NCBI GenBank assembly: GCA_050944035.1
Contig: JBMNQH010000003.1
Span: forward strand, 62,001-126,000
DNA from: JBMNQH01 sp050944035
Lineage (GTDB): Bacteria; Bacillota; Clostridia; Oscillospirales; Oscillospiraceae
DNA length: 64,000 bases
Direction of reading: 5' to 3'
The notes under the pieces: model-generated
Databases searched by the model: none
What the model saw: the letters and a program-made list of their open reading frames with translations, nothing else
Told to the model about the DNA's origin: nothing
Part shown: in pieces, positions 51,284 to 59,674 of the stretch
How positions within the stretch are numbered: position 1 is the stretch's first letter
Layout: each line of letters opens with the position of its first letter
Made by a program: the position numbers and the translations under genes

Positions 51284-52210
51284 ATGCGCTGGATTGAAGC
51301 AACGGTCAAAACAACCACAGAGGAGATGGATGCGCTCTGCGCCCTGCTCGGCGACCTTGGGGTCGGCGGCATGGTAATTGAAGATGAGTCCGATTTCCGC
51401 AATTTCCTCGAAAACAATCAAAAATATTGGGACTATGTCGATGAAGAACTAGAGCAGAAATTTTCCGGAATTTCTCAGGTGAAATTCTATCTTGCAGACG
51501 ACGCCGACGGTGCCGCAACCATGGCACGTGTGCGGGCTGCTGTCTCCAACACTATTACTCAGGCTTTTATTGAGGACAGCGACTGGGAAAACAATTGGCG
51601 CGAATTTTACAAACCCATTCCAGTGGGTGACCGCATTCTCGTTGTACCGGAGTGGGAGGAAGCCGACGCCAGCGATCGGGTTATGCTGCGGCTGGATCCG
51701 GGTTTGATCTTCGGTACCGGTTCCCATGCCACCACGCGCATGTGTCTGTGCGCACTGGAATCGCTGGCAAAACCCGGCACTCGCGCATTGGATCTGGGCT
51801 GTGGCAGCGGTATTCTGGGCATCGGTGCCCTTCTGCTCGGCTGTGACAGCGTAGTCGGCTGCGACATTGATCCCAAAGCGCCGGATGTCGCCGCATCCAA
51901 TGCAGCGCTCAACGGCATTGGCAATGATCGCTTCCAAATCTATGCCGGCGATGTACTTTCAGACAAAGGGATGTGCAAACGGCTTGGCACCGGATTTGAT
52001 ATCGTTCTGGCTAACATTGTCTCCGATGTTATCATTCCCCTTTCCGACATGGTACAGCAATTTTTAGCGCCGGACGGTGTATTTGTCTGCTCTGGTATTA
52101 TTGAAGGACGGCAGGATGAGGTACAGGCCGCCATCGAAACCGCTGGTTTTTCCATCCTTGACCACCGCTGTGAAGAGGAATGGCACTGCTTTACAGCCGC
52201 CATAAAGTGA
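51284..52210 (+). CDS. prmA: Ribosomal protein L11 methyltransferase
   Basis: The 308-residue SAM-dependent enzyme trimethylates L11. It has the N-terminal L11-recognition domain ('MRWIEATVKTTTEEMDAL'), the 'WENNWREFYKPIPVG' linker, then the methyltransferase domain with 'LDPGLIFGTGSHATTRMCL', 'DLGCGSGILGIGAL' and 'LANIVSDVIIPL' (N-x-x NPPY-like). The frame is open from 51215, but the ATG at 51284 has AAGGAG nine bases upstream. Confidence 0.95.
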   Translation: MRWIEATVKTTTEEMDALCALLGDLGVGGMVIEDESDFRNFLENNQKYWDYVDEELEQKFSGISQVKFYLADDADGAATMARVRAAVSNTITQAFIEDSDWENNWREFYKPIPVGDRILVVPEWEEADASDRVMLRLDPGLIFGTGSHATTRMCLCALESLAKPGTRALDLGCGSGILGIGALLLGCDSVVGCDIDPKAPDVAASNAALNGIGNDRFQIYAGDVLSDKGMCKRLGTGFDIVLANIVSDVIIPLSDMVQQFLAPDGVFVCSGIIEGRQDEVQAAIETAGFSILDHRCEEEWHCFTAAIK

Positions 52211-52220
52211 CGATTTTACC

Positions 52221-52249
52221 TTGACATCCAAATCCGCAAATGATAACAT
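52221..52249 (+). promoter_or_regulatory. Promoter of tRNA-Leu
   Basis: TTGACA (52221-52226) and TAACAT (52244-52249) are 17 bases apart with TGa before the -10; the tRNA starts 28 bases later. Confidence 0.7.
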
Positions 52250-52276
52250 ACCCGTGTCAAAACAATTTTCACCTTT

Positions 52277-52363
52277 GCCGCTGTGGTGAAATCGGTAGAC
52301 ACAGGGGACTTAAAATCCCCCGGCAGCGATGCCGTACCGGTTCGAGTCCGGTCAGCGGCACCA
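52277..52363 (+). tRNA. tRNA-Leu (anticodon TAA)
   Basis: The 87-base class II tRNA has acceptor stem GCCGCTG perfectly paired with CAGCGGC and anticodon stem GGGGA/TCCCC with loop CTTAAAA (TAA at 52311-52313). A long variable arm CGGCAGCGATGCCG, the T-loop TTCGAGT, discriminator A and an encoded CCA complete it. Confidence 0.97.
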
Positions 52364-52400
52364 AATCGCCGCGAACAATCATAGTTCGCGGCGATTTTTA
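52363..52400 (+). terminator. Terminator of tRNA-Leu
   Basis: A 14-bp perfect stem (52363-52376 with 52384-52397) leads into a T-rich tail; its first base is the last A of the encoded CCA. Confidence 0.88.
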
Positions 52401-52630
52401 TTTTCCAGAATTGTCTTTCATTCTAAATGCATTGGTTTGTGCCAAACCGTAGCAGATGATATATAGTTCACAGTGGTTTTTACAAAATCCGGAGCGTACA
52501 GTTTTTCATCTTATTCCCCAATATTATAAATATACAGTATAACAGTTTTATATTTTCATATTGTATTTATAAAAATTATATGATAAAATGGAAGCGTGTT
52601 TATAACCTATAGAAAAAAGAGGAGAAAATT

Positions 52631-52918
52631 ATGGAAAACAATAAAATCCCCGGTCAAGGTGCCGCAACCGCTAGTCTGGTTCTAGGCATTATCGGTGTTG
52701 TCTGCTGGTTTTTTGGATATTTATCCATCATTTCTGTCATTGTTGGTATTGTTGGTTTAATCTTGGCAGGTAATTCCAAAAAGGCTGGCTTTACAGGCGG
52801 TATCCGGACAGCCGGCTTTGTTCTGTCCTTGATCAGCACAATCGGCGGCGCTATTTGTTTCCTGGCATGTGTTGCCTGTGTTGGGGCCCTCAGTTCTATT
52901 GATCCCTCAATGTACTAA
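52631..52918 (+). CDS. DUF4190-like small membrane protein
   Basis: The 95-residue protein has two hydrophobic hairpins, about residues 13-46 ('ATASLVLGIIGVVCWFFG') and 60-88 ('RTAGFVLSLISTIGGAICFL'). The DUF4190 pattern shows a small-residue-rich first helix, a basic loop ('GNSKKAGFTGGIR') and a second helix. Function is unknown; such proteins often accompany envelope genes. AGAGGAG lies nine bases upstream. It precedes the Lgt-like gene by 67 bases. Confidence 0.8.
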   Translation: MENNKIPGQGAATASLVLGIIGVVCWFFGYLSIISVIVGIVGLILAGNSKKAGFTGGIRTAGFVLSLISTIGGAICFLACVACVGALSSIDPSMY

Positions 52919-52985
52919 TCAAATTACTTGAAAAGGATGCTCGATAGTTTCTCTATCTGTCATCCTTTTTCTTTTGGAGGAATCT

Positions 52986-53789
52986 ATGTTTCCATATCTT
53001 GATTTTGGGAAAAAAAGCATTCCTATGTACAGCATTTTCACTTTGATTGGAGTTTGTTTCGCACTTCTATATTTTAAAGTACGCAAAAAACAGTACAAAT
53101 TGCCAGAAGCAGATGCGGAACTCCTTCTTGTATACTGTTTCATTGGTGTTTTTCTTGGCGCAAAATTTTTGTTTTTGTTGACTGTACTTCCAGAACTGAT
53201 GTCCGAACTCCATTATTTATCCTCAGAACCAGTCGCTTTTCTAGAAAAATATCTTTACAGCGGTTTCGTATTTTACGGCGGACTATATGGTGCCTTGCTC
53301 AGCGGCTGGATTTATTGCCATGTTTGCAAACTTGATTTTTACGCTTTCATTCAGGATCTTTTCCCTTTGTTCCCCTTGATTCACGCCTTTGGTCGCATCG
53401 GCTGCTTCTGTATGGGCTGTTGCTATGGCTGCCCTTCCAAACGGTTTGGCATCGCCTTTTCCCACTCTCCCATTGCACCAAACGGTATTCCCCTATTGCC
53501 AGTACAGCTCATTGAAGCAGTTGCAGAGTTAATCTTATTCTTTTTCCTCAACCGAATTTCCAAACGGAACAATTCCGGAATCGTGATGCTGTATTCTTGG
53601 ATGTTTTCCTATGGAATTTTGAGGTTAATTCTCGAGTCGTTCCGTGGAGATGACTATCGTGGATTTCTTGGTCCCTTGAGCACCTCGCAGATTCTGTCAC
53701 TGTTTACCATTGTTTTCGGTATTGTAATTTATATGAAATCAAAACATCACTTGCACCGTACAGCAGACGCAAAGGAAACGCGTTCCTGA
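52986..53789 (+). CDS. Prolipoprotein diacylglyceryl transferase-like membrane protein (Lgt paralogue)
   Basis: The protein of about 267 residues has seven or so helices and the Lgt-family core, with the signature region reading 'HAFGRIGCFCMGCCYG' (residues 133-148). Classic Lgt has a GRIGNFINGE-type sequence here; the three to four cysteines mark a paralogous branch. The later 'RLILESFRGDDYRG' matches the second conserved arginine region. It may transfer diacylglycerol or a related lipid, but true Lgt activity is uncertain. The open frame starts at a TTG (52974) that overlaps the GGAGG; the ATG at 52986 is the real start. Confidence 0.82.
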   Translation: MFPYLDFGKKSIPMYSIFTLIGVCFALLYFKVRKKQYKLPEADAELLLVYCFIGVFLGAKFLFLLTVLPELMSELHYLSSEPVAFLEKYLYSGFVFYGGLYGALLSGWIYCHVCKLDFYAFIQDLFPLFPLIHAFGRIGCFCMGCCYGCPSKRFGIAFSHSPIAPNGIPLLPVQLIEAVAELILFFFLNRISKRNNSGIVMLYSWMFSYGILRLILESFRGDDYRGFLGPLSTSQILSLFTIVFGIVIYMKSKHHLHRTADAKETRS

Positions 53790-53943
53790 GCACAAAAAGG
53801 CACAGGTATAACACGTATTAAAACAGAACAATCCTTATCCGGTAAAGGAGTATCCCACTGTGGCCTATATAATTTCTGCCGTTCTTTCACTAACAAAAAA
53901 TGAAATCCATGTACATAATCGGCTCCATCTACGCAGTCTTTCA

Positions 53944-53990
53944 AAAAAGTTGTAGCCTTTGCTGGCCAGCAAAGGCTACAACTTTTTATT
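53944..53990. terminator. Bidirectional terminator between the Lgt-like gene and the symporter
   Basis: A perfect 22-bp palindrome with no loop (53944-53965 with 53966-53987), bounded by AAAAA and TTTTT, sits between the convergent genes. The 150 bases between the Lgt-like stop and this hairpin show no gene. Confidence 0.85.
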
Positions 53991-54021
53991 TTCCCCACCA
54001 ATCCAAATAATATAGAACAGA

Positions 54022-55437
54022 TTATGAGAAGAGTTTTTGAATCATATTAAAAGCACCCGCAGACTGCAAGAATAAAACAGCCATCATAACCGGTGTGATA
54101 TAGCGAATCATCACAGTATACAGCCTTTTGCGGCCAAAGGCATGACCACTGGATTCCATTTCTTCTATAATCCAGTTGGGTCCGACAAGCCATCCGATAA
54201 AAATGCAGGTGAGCAGAGAAATCAGCGGCATGAGGAAGCTGTTGCTGATATAATCCATTAAGTCCAGAAGCTGTGCTGTCTGCCCATTTGGCAGAGAAAG
54301 CTCGAAATAAAAAACATTATATCCCAGGCAGATTACAATTGCGGCGCCTGCCGAAAGAACGGCAATTATCAAACTCATCCTCTTACGGGACTGATGGAAC
54401 AGATCCATGCAATTTGCTACCAATGTTTCCATAATAGAAATGCAGGAAGTCAATGCAGCAAATGCAACCATCAGGAAAAAAACGAGACCGATGACTATAC
54501 CAATTCCTCCCATCGCCTCAAACACCTTGGGCAACGAAATAAACATCAGGCTCGGCCCAGAGGACATACCTTCCGAACCACAAAATACGAATACAGCAGG
54601 AATGATCATAAGCCCTGCAAGGAAGGCCACAAGCGTATCAAAAAATTCAATCCGGCCAAGGGATCGGCTTAAGTTTACATCCTTTTTCACATAGGAACCA
54701 TATGTAATCATAATGCCCATGGAAACGCTCAAAGAAAAGAACAGCTGGCTCATCGCATCCAGAAGAATTTCAAAAAAGCGGTTCAATGTAATCCCGTCCA
54801 GATTCGGAACAATATAAACAAGAAGCCCCTGTAATCCGGTTCTTGTAACACCTTCCGCATCTGTATAACGAAGCGTCAATGAAAAAACAGCAATTCCGGC
54901 AACCATCACGATCAGTCCGGGCATTACAATTTTCGAAAACTTCTCTATTCCTTTCTCTACACCGCGGTACACAATAAAAGCTGTAACCGATAAGAATAGA
55001 AGCATAAATACAATCGGAGAAATTTTCGATGTGATAAATGAAGTGAAAAATCCGTCCCTTGCAACTGCTGCTCCATCCAGCGTAAGATAGGCAACGATGT
55101 ATCGGGTAACCCAGCCACCGATGACGGAGTAATAGGTCATAATCAATGCAGGCACAAGGAAGGTAAAGTATCCCAAGAATTTCCACTTTTGATTGATCGC
55201 CTGGAATGCGTGTAAAGCATTCTGTCTTGTACGCCGCCCAACAGCAACGTCTGTTGTTAAAAGCGTAAAGCCGAACGTGAATACCAAAACAAAATAAATA
55301 ATTAAAAACAGACCGCCGCCATCTTTGGCAGCCAAATATGGAAATCTCCATATGTTTCCAACCCCAACTGCACTGCCAGCGGCTGTTAGAACAAAACCGA
55401 TTGAGCCGCTGAAACTGGCTTTCTTTTTCTTTTCCAT
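54022..55437 (-). CDS. Sodium-dependent transporter of the neurotransmitter symporter (SNF) family
   Basis: The protein of about 471 residues has around eleven to twelve helices in the LeuT fold. The SNF signature appears as 'FVLTAAGSAVGVGNIWRFPY' near residue 15-34. Bacterial members import amino acids such as tryptophan, tyrosine, leucine or alanine with Na+. The frame is open to 55554; I prefer the ATG at 55437 (protein starting MEKKKKASFSG), with AAGGAG about 12 bases upstream. A TTGACT-16-TAAAAT promoter lies 48 bases farther out. Substrate cannot be assigned. Confidence 0.93.
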   Translation of the reverse strand: MEKKKKASFSGSIGFVLTAAGSAVGVGNIWRFPYLAAKDGGGLFLIIYFVLVFTFGFTLLTTDVAVGRRTRQNALHAFQAINQKWKFLGYFTFLVPALIMTYYSVIGGWVTRYIVAYLTLDGAAVARDGFFTSFITSKISPIVFMLLFLSVTAFIVYRGVEKGIEKFSKIVMPGLIVMVAGIAVFSLTLRYTDAEGVTRTGLQGLLVYIVPNLDGITLNRFFEILLDAMSQLFFSLSVSMGIMITYGSYVKKDVNLSRSLGRIEFFDTLVAFLAGLMIIPAVFVFCGSEGMSSGPSLMFISLPKVFEAMGGIGIVIGLVFFLMVAFAALTSCISIMETLVANCMDLFHQSRKRMSLIIAVLSAGAAIVICLGYNVFYFELSLPNGQTAQLLDLMDYISNSFLMPLISLLTCIFIGWLVGPNWIIEEMESSGHAFGRKRLYTVMIRYITPVMMAVLFLQSAGAFNMIQKLFS

Positions 55438-55484
55438 TGCAAAAAGACTCCTTATTCTATTCATTTCTAAAACAAACATCCTAT

Positions 55485-55512
55485 ATTTTAGCAAATGTGC
55501 TGTGAAAGTCAA
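55485..55512 (-). promoter_or_regulatory. Promoter of the SNF symporter
   Basis: On the minus strand TTGACT (55512-55507) and TAAAAT (55490-55485) are 16 bases apart with TGc before the -10. Confidence 0.65.
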
Positions 55513-55544
55513 ATCAAAAATTGCATTGGGAGAATACAGGCCAA

Positions 55545-55585
55545 AAGAATCCAAACCCCGCCTATCGGAAAATGTTCGGATTCTT
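55545..55585. repeat. Unassigned hairpin in the divergent symporter/dpp region
   Basis: AAGAATCC-AAAC at 55545-55556 pairs with 55574-55585 (a G-U pair on the minus strand, a mismatch on the plus strand). It lies upstream of both divergent genes and has no clear transcript. The remaining bases from 55586 to 55779 show no gene. Confidence 0.45.
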
Positions 55586-55779
55586 CATTTTGTAATCATA
55601 ATTTTCTTCAAACTCTCACCGCAATTTCTAGAGAAACAGCATGTTTTTCACCGCTTTTAAGGGGGCATAAAGAATGATGAAAAATGGCGAATTTCATCAT
55701 CCCGCCAAGGACTTTTTCACTTTACTGTAGTAACATTATTAGCGACTGCCAGTGTTGACGTAACATCACGAAATATAGC

Positions 55780-55811
55780 AAGGCACTGATCGAAATGATT
55801 GGTGCCTTTTT
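55780..55811 (+). terminator. Leader terminator (attenuator candidate) upstream of the dpp-hyu operon
   Basis: A 12-bp stem (55780-55791 with 55797-55808, two G-U pairs, GAAAT loop) runs into CTTTTTGG, about 110 bases before the substrate-binding protein gene. Part of its 5' arm (AGGCACTG, 55781-55788) is also perfectly complementary to CAGTGCCT at 55833-55840, so two mutually exclusive foldings are possible. Confidence 0.55.
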
Positions 55812-55921
55812 GGAACATGGATTCGAGAAAAGCAGTGCCTCACTCCTGAAAATTCTCTCTTCACGGAAGTGTTCCACGCGCCACTGGGAATCTAAGTCAA
55901 AAAGCAAAAGGAGAGAACACC

Positions 55922-57565
55922 ATGAAAAAAAGATTACTATCTCGTATTCTGGCATTTGCAATGGCCGTTATGCTTCTGGGTCTGACCGGCTGCGGCTCTG
56001 GCGGAGAGGAAAAACCGGCATCTGATGCGGATGCTTCCTCTGGTAAAATCATTCGTCTGACTGCTGCTTTTGCGGATCCTTTTGATCCCGCCAGCTATAT
56101 GGACAGCGCTTCCTGTACTGTTGTTGTAAATGTGTACGACTCCCTAGTCTATCCTGATCTGGACGGCACCATCCTCAACGGCGTGGCTGAAGATTACACG
56201 ATCAGCGATGACGGTCTGGTTTACACATTTACTCTGAAGGATGGCGTCAAGTTCCACGATGGCTCGGTCATGACCGCACAGGACGTTGCGTTCAGCTATC
56301 AGCGGTTCGTCACCATCGGTCAGGGCTATGCTTACCTGTTCCAGAAATATGTCAAGTCACTTGAAGCGACCGATGATAAAACGGTTGTCATTACTCTGAA
56401 CGAGCCATTCGCTCCGTTTTTGAGCATGCTCTGCCGTCTGCTCATCGTCAATGAGGACGTTGTTATGGCAAACCTCGGCGACGGTAACTATGGAGAGATG
56501 GGCGACTATGGTATGGCCTATCTGTCCGAGCATGACGCAGGCAGCGGCCCCTACATCTGCTCCAGCTACACAGTCAATGACCGCATCGTTATGACCAAGT
56601 TCGAAGATTACCACGGTAAGTTTGCAGAAAATGCACCGGATACCGTCGAAATGATCAACGGCACGGAGGCTGCAACTGTCCGTACGATGATGGCCAACGG
56701 CCAATTGGAAATCAGCGACCAGTGGCAGACATATGAAGCTTATCAGGCTCTCGGCGAACTGGACGGCATTAAGCTGAATACATACGGTGCCGGCCAGATC
56801 CTGTATTTGATGATGAACACCAAGCAGGCACCCATGGATGACATTCATGTTCGCAAAGCGTTGGCTTACATGATTGACTATGAACAGGTCTGTGAAAAAC
56901 TGTTCCCCGGCTATCTGCCTGTTGGCAACTACGTTGGCGATAACCTGACCGGCTCGGATATCAGCACTGAAAAGTATACTTATGATATGGATAAAGCCAA
57001 AGCCGAAATCGAGCAGTCCAAGTATGCCGACCAGCTTCTGAGTGGTGAAATGCCCATTCAGGTGGCTTGGGTATCCGAAGTTCCGGATGAAGAAAAGCTT
57101 GCCCTTCTGCTTCAGGCTTCCGCTGCCGAGCTTGGCATCAAGATTGAGGTCAACAAGGTTGCCTGGGCTACCCACGTTCAAAACACCGCGTCGGTTGACA
57201 GCACGCCGGATTCCAGTGTTTGCTACATGTCTCCTGATTACGGTGAAGCCGGCGCCATGCTGTATCAGCGTCTGCACAGCGATACATCCGCAACCTGGCA
57301 GCAGACCGAGTGGCTGCAGGATGAAACGCTGGACAAGAAAATCGATGAAGCGCTGGCCACACTGGATGATGAAGCACGTTTCGCGCTTTACGATGAACTC
57401 CAGCAGGAGGCGCTCGAAAATGTTTACGGCATCGCCGTTGCCGAGCAGGGCGAGATTCGCGCTTATGCGGAGTACATCTACTATCCTGCTATGGAAAAAG
57501 GAATTGCCAGCACCACATTGGGCTATAACTTCCTGTTCAAAGACTTCCAGGTGCTCGATCACTAA
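55922..57565 (+). CDS. ABC transporter substrate-binding lipoprotein, family 5 (dipeptide/oligopeptide type)
   Basis: The 547-residue protein has a lipoprotein signal peptide with lipobox 'LGLTGC' (cysteine about residue 24). The SBP_bac_5 domain shows 'YTFTLKDGVKFHDGSVMTAQDVAFSYQR', broken as 'LKDGVKFHDGS' and 'TAQDVAFSY', and 'VRKALAYMIDYEQV'. It binds peptides or similar solutes outside the cell. An AAGGAG precedes the ATG. It heads an operon with two permeases, two ATPases and hydantoinase genes; cyclic or modified peptides are plausible ligands by context. Confidence 0.93.
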   Translation: MKKRLLSRILAFAMAVMLLGLTGCGSGGEEKPASDADASSGKIIRLTAAFADPFDPASYMDSASCTVVVNVYDSLVYPDLDGTILNGVAEDYTISDDGLVYTFTLKDGVKFHDGSVMTAQDVAFSYQRFVTIGQGYAYLFQKYVKSLEATDDKTVVITLNEPFAPFLSMLCRLLIVNEDVVMANLGDGNYGEMGDYGMAYLSEHDAGSGPYICSSYTVNDRIVMTKFEDYHGKFAENAPDTVEMINGTEAATVRTMMANGQLEISDQWQTYEAYQALGELDGIKLNTYGAGQILYLMMNTKQAPMDDIHVRKALAYMIDYEQVCEKLFPGYLPVGNYVGDNLTGSDISTEKYTYDMDKAKAEIEQSKYADQLLSGEMPIQVAWVSEVPDEEKLALLLQASAAELGIKIEVNKVAWATHVQNTASVDSTPDSSVCYMSPDYGEAGAMLYQRLHSDTSATWQQTEWLQDETLDKKIDEALATLDDEARFALYDELQQEALENVYGIAVAEQGEIRAYAEYIYYPAMEKGIASTTLGYNFLFKDFQVLDH

Positions 57566-57585
57566 TCGGCACTGCTATACCGGCA

Positions 57586-57618
57586 AAACCGTCCGGGATT
57601 TTCCTGGGCGGTTTCTGT
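57586..57618 (+). terminator. Intercistronic hairpin after the substrate-binding protein gene
   Basis: AAACCGTCC (57586-57594) pairs with GGGCGGTTT (57606-57614, one G-U pair). The tail is weakly T-rich. Such hairpins commonly allow more binding protein than permease to be made. Confidence 0.55.
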
Positions 57619-57689
57619 CATACCTAGGACACGGATAAAAAACAGATCATTCGCAGTCCTGGAGATTATAAAAAGGAGCGAAAATTCGG

Positions 57690-58712
57690 ATGAACTTTAA
57701 GCGCTATCTCCTGCGCCGGTTACTGTTAGCCGTAGTGGTAATGTTTGGACTTTCCATTGTCATCTTTTCCATTTCCCGAATTATGCCTGGTGATGTGGCC
57801 ACAATGGCGTTGGGCTCTACCGCAACAGAGGAGGCCAAGGAAACATATCGGATTGCCAATCATCTCTACGACTCCCGACCAAAGCAATATTTCTACTGGA
57901 TCAGCGGCGTATTCCGTGGAGACTTTGGTACATCAAGTTCCACGAACCGTCTTGTCAGTACGGATGTGGCGCAGTTTCTGCCGGCCACACTGGAACTGGT
58001 TCTGATGGCGGCAATCCTTTTGGTCATTCTGTCGATCGTGCTGGGCGTACTGGCCGCCAAATATAGAAATACCGTTGTGGATGCAATTGTACGTGTCCTC
58101 TCCTATGTCGGCGTTGCCATGCCAAGTTTTGTCATTGCAACGCTGTTGGTGCTTCTGTTCGGTCATGTGTGGAAGGTCATTCCCGTGCTCGGACGGTTGA
58201 GTTACGGTGTACAGGCCCCGGCAACCGTGACAGGTTTTTACACAATCGATGCGCTGATTGCGGGTAACTTCAAAACATTCTGGGATGCATTTCTCCATCT
58301 GCTCGTGCCTGCCTTTGCACTGGCTCTGGGCGGCCTTTGTCAGGAAGCGCGTATTGTGCGCAACTCCATGACTGAGAATTCCAGCAAGGATTATCTCTCT
58401 GCCATGCGTGGTTACGGCGTCCCTGAGGGAAAAATTTTGCGCAAATACCAGCTTAAGCCCTCTCTGATTCCTGCTGTTTCCTGTATGGGCATGGACATCG
58501 CGTCTCTGATGGGCAATGCGTTCCTGGTAGAAACGATTTTTAACTGGCCAGGCATTTCCCGGTATGGTTTGTCCAGCATGCTCAGCAAAGATCTGAACGC
58601 CATCGCAGCAGTTCTGCTGATCTTTGGCGCAATCTTCGTTTTTGTCAACATCGTGGTAGACCTGATTGTGGCCTGCCTCGACCCGCGAATCCGATTAGGA
58701 GGTACAAAATAA
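57690..58712 (+). CDS. Dipeptide-type ABC transporter permease (DppB-like)
   Basis: The 340-residue permease has about six helices. It opens with the DppB-type 'RYLLRRLLLAVVVMFGLSIV' and contains 'FGTSSSTNRLVSTDVAQFLP' in the first periplasmic-type loop. The EAA-like region 'SKDYLSAMRGYGVPEGKILR' is the ATPase contact. It pairs with the next gene as the channel. AAGGAG lies 11 bases upstream of the ATG. Confidence 0.94.
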   Translation: MNFKRYLLRRLLLAVVVMFGLSIVIFSISRIMPGDVATMALGSTATEEAKETYRIANHLYDSRPKQYFYWISGVFRGDFGTSSSTNRLVSTDVAQFLPATLELVLMAAILLVILSIVLGVLAAKYRNTVVDAIVRVLSYVGVAMPSFVIATLLVLLFGHVWKVIPVLGRLSYGVQAPATVTGFYTIDALIAGNFKTFWDAFLHLLVPAFALALGGLCQEARIVRNSMTENSSKDYLSAMRGYGVPEGKILRKYQLKPSLIPAVSCMGMDIASLMGNAFLVETIFNWPGISRYGLSSMLSKDLNAIAAVLLIFGAIFVFVNIVVDLIVACLDPRIRLGGTK

Positions 58713-59674
58713 TGGCTGTCAGTGCACGCAAAAGAGAAAAAGAACTTAAGCGAGCGCTGGCCTATGAGGCAAAGCGTCCGGAAAACCGCACGGTTACAAC
58801 GCTTCAGGAGATGCGGAAAGAAAACCTGAAAAAAGCCTGGTATCGCTTTTCACGAAACAAGATGAGCGTTGTCGGTCTGGTTATTGTCATTGCCGTGATT
58901 CTTGCGGCGATTGTCGCACCCTATATTACACCTTATCCGGAGCACGCCGGCGCTTATACGGACTTTGCCAACAGCGCCAAAGCGCCCTGCTCGGAGTTCC
59001 TGCTCGGAACGGACAATATGGGGCGCGATATCCTCAGCCGTATCGTTTTCTCCTTCCGGGGGGCACTGAAGATGGCCATTCTGGTATTGGCGATTTCCGT
59101 CCCGGTAGGAACCTGCCTTGGCCTGCTGGCCGGGTTTATGAACGGAACCTGGGTGGACACCCTTATCATGCGCATTGCGGACATCTTTTTATCCGTGCCG
59201 GCTCTGCTGCTCGCGCTCGCGGTAGCGTCCATTCTGAAACCGAATCTGACCAACTCCATGTTGGCCATTACCATTATGTGGTGGCCTTGGTATACCCGCT
59301 TGGTATACGGTGTCGCAACCTCCTGTAAGAACGAGTATTACGTTGTGTCAGCGGAGCTTACCGGTGCCAGCAAGGCACACATCATCTTTAAAGAAATTCT
59401 GCCCAACTGCCTGTCCCCAATCCTGACAAAAATGTCTCTGGATGTGGGATGGGTCATCCTGATGGGTGCAACCCTCAGTTACGTAGGTATGGGCGAACAG
59501 CCCCCCATACCGTCCCTGGGACAGATGGTTTCCGACGGTGCCCGGTACATGCCGGACAAGTGGTGGATGACCATTTTCCCCTGCCTTGCTATCATCCTCA
59601 TCATCATGGGCTTTAACTTCATGGGCGATGGCATCGGCGATATGCTCTCCAAGGGGGACAGCAAGTATGAATAA
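58712..59674 (+). CDS. Dipeptide-type ABC transporter permease (DppC-like)
   Basis: The 320-residue permease has an extended basic N-terminus, the DppC 'AWYRFSRNKMSVVGLVIVI' entry helix and 'LLGTDNMGRDILSRIVF' typical of OppC/DppC proteins. The EAA loop 'YVVSAELTGASKAHIIFKEI' follows. Its ATG overlaps the stop of the previous gene by one base (TAATG), so the two subunits are made together. Confidence 0.94.
   Translation: MAVSARKREKELKRALAYEAKRPENRTVTTLQEMRKENLKKAWYRFSRNKMSVVGLVIVIAVILAAIVAPYITPYPEHAGAYTDFANSAKAPCSEFLLGTDNMGRDILSRIVFSFRGALKMAILVLAISVPVGTCLGLLAGFMNGTWVDTLIMRIADIFLSVPALLLALAVASILKPNLTNSMLAITIMWWPWYTRLVYGVATSCKNEYYVVSAELTGASKAHIIFKEILPNCLSPILTKMSLDVGWVILMGATLSYVGMGEQPPIPSLGQMVSDGARYMPDKWWMTIFPCLAIILIIMGFNFMGDGIGDMLSKGDSKYE

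Noticed and set aside
53747..54001. Leftward 84-codon frame between the Lgt-like gene and the symporter
   Set aside because: It runs straight through a perfect 22-bp terminator palindrome, which gives its N-terminal residues, and has no ribosome binding site.
55586..55921. A ykkC/guanidine or T-box leader upstream of the dpp-hyu operon
   Set aside because: The conserved blocks of those RNAs are not present; only an unassigned terminator-type hairpin remains.
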